Assembly (NCBI RefSeq): GCF_026805325.1
Contig: NZ_JAPRAT010000002.1
Span: 62,001 to 126,000, forward strand
Length of the DNA: 64,000 nt
Direction of reading: 5' to 3'
DNA from: Natronobacillus azotifigens
Lineage (GTDB): Bacteria > Bacillota > Bacilli > Bacillales > Amphibacillaceae
In this document: positions 63,471 to 64,000 of the stretch, piece by piece
How the letters are laid out: each line of letters starts with the position of its first letter
How positions within the stretch are numbered: the first letter of the stretch is position 1
Program-made: the position numbers and the translations under genes
Notes under the pieces: model-generated
What the model was told of the DNA's origin: nothing
Databases searched by the model: none
Seen by the model: only the letters and a program-made list of their open reading frames with translations

Positions 63471-64000
63471 AAGATATTGTAATCGTTGGCGGTGGTTTAG
63501 GGGGATTGAGTGCAGCGATTCGTTTGCAACATGCTGGTTATCACGTTCGAGTTTTAGAAAAAGAGGCAACGATTGGTGGAAAACTTCAATCCGTGACCAT
63601 GGGGGATTATCAATTTGATTTAGGGCCAAGTACGTTCACATTAAAACATGTGTTTGAAGACGTGTTTACATCGGTCGGAAAGGATCCAAATGACTATTTG
63701 ACTTTTTATCCAATAGAAGAAGGAACGCGTAATTTCTTCCCTAATGGCCAAATGATTGATTTTTCCACTGATGTGCAGCGTGTTCAATCACAAATTCGTA
63801 CATATTCTGAAAACGATGCTGATCATTACCCTTTATTTTTAGAAGAAGCTAAACGCCTATATAGAATAAGTGAGCGACAATTTTTCAGTCAATTGATGTA
63901 TCGTACCAAGACTAAACTGTCTCCATCTCTTTTAAGAGACTTTATAAAAATTAAACCGTTCACGTCACTTAACACACTTGTTGAACGTTATTTTGAACAC
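63467..64000 (+). CDS. Phytoene/squalene-type desaturase (CrtN/CrtP family), cut by window edge
   Basis: The first 178 residues of a flavin-dependent carotenoid desaturase or oxygenase. The FAD-binding GGGLGGLSAAIRL follows MKDIVIV, then VLEKEATIGGKL and DLGPSTFTLKHVF. ATG 63467 overlaps the glycosyltransferase stop (ATGA), with AAGGGAGG upstream. Whether it is dehydrosqualene desaturase (CrtN) or a CrtP-type oxidase cannot be decided from the N-terminus. Confidence 0.88.
   Translation, partial: MKDIVIVGGGLGGLSAAIRLQHAGYHVRVLEKEATIGGKLQSVTMGDYQFDLGPSTFTLKHVFEDVFTSVGKDPNDYLTFYPIEEGTRNFFPNGQMIDFSTDVQRVQSQIRTYSENDADHYPLFLEEAKRLYRISERQFFSQLMYRTKTKLSPSLLRDFIKIKPFTSLNTLVERYFEH

Overview
The window comes from a low-GC, endospore-forming member of the Bacillaceae. 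From about 1 to 41 kb the gene order follows the Bacillus subtilis gpsA-spoIVA-hbs-mtrB-hepST-cheR-aro-dapB-panBCD-dinG-asnS-dnaD-ponA-recU-gpsB-rnpB-ypsC block. SpoIVA, SpoVIF, CotD and YqfQ-type genes indicate sporulation, and TRAP, bacillithiol (BshA), YpjA/YpiB/YpmB and heptaprenyl-diphosphate genes are Bacillus markers. Gene-order gaps and a carotenoid operon at the right edge suggest a halotolerant genus such as Gracilibacillus or a relative. That genus is inference.

Layout. 1-6.9 kb: 3' end of gpsA, spoVIF-like, spoIVA, HU, TRAP, the two heptaprenyl diphosphate synthase subunits and cheR. 7-13.1 kb: a tight aromatic amino-acid operon aroC-aroB-aroH-hisC-tyrA-aroA, without the trp genes found here in B. 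subtilis. 13.4-16.3 kb: ypiA, ypiB, ypjA and a shortened YpjB-like ORF; qcrABC is absent. 16.3-17.1 kb: a gene-free stretch with an inverted pair of structured repeats. 17.1-24.4 kb: mazG-type hydrolase, dapB, mgsA, bshA, cca, birA, then two tandem small mobile elements, then panBCD. 24.5-33.5 kb: dinG, a degenerate metallo-beta-lactamase-like protein, ypmA, ypmB, aspB, asnS, dnaD, nth, ypoC. 33.5-36.6 kb (minus): ponA and recU. 36.9-42.4 kb: small genes, yppE, cotD, ypsA, gpsB, RNase P RNA, an rRNA methyltransferase and an M32 carboxypeptidase. 42.5-44.5 kb: a complete IS1595-type element with 8-bp target duplication carrying a passenger metalloprotease gene. 44.5-54 kb: RNase H-like, cspD with an attenuator-like leader, HD hydrolase, NlpC/P60 hydrolase, thyA-dfrA-yozE-like and sbcDC. 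54-60.6 kb: DUF2584, YqfQ, MsrAB, small proteins, ferredoxin, acylphosphatase and the tRNA hydroxylase pair TrhP1/TrhP2. 60.9-64 kb: start of a carotenoid operon behind a sigma-B-like promoter.

The genes are mostly housekeeping. The aromatic operon makes chorismate and prephenate; prephenate is also the known cofactor source for TrhP-type tRNA hydroxylation encoded near the other end. The accessory content is the IS1595 element with its peptidase cargo, a family of about 107-169 bp TnpB-less IS605-like elements (two in tandem changing the end of birA, one near ypsA, plus solo end fragments), the covarying repeat pair at 16.5-16.9 kb and the cspD leader. No CRISPR array, tRNA gene, phage or defence island was seen. 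Start codons were chosen by ribosome-binding-site spacing and often differ from the longest reading frame.
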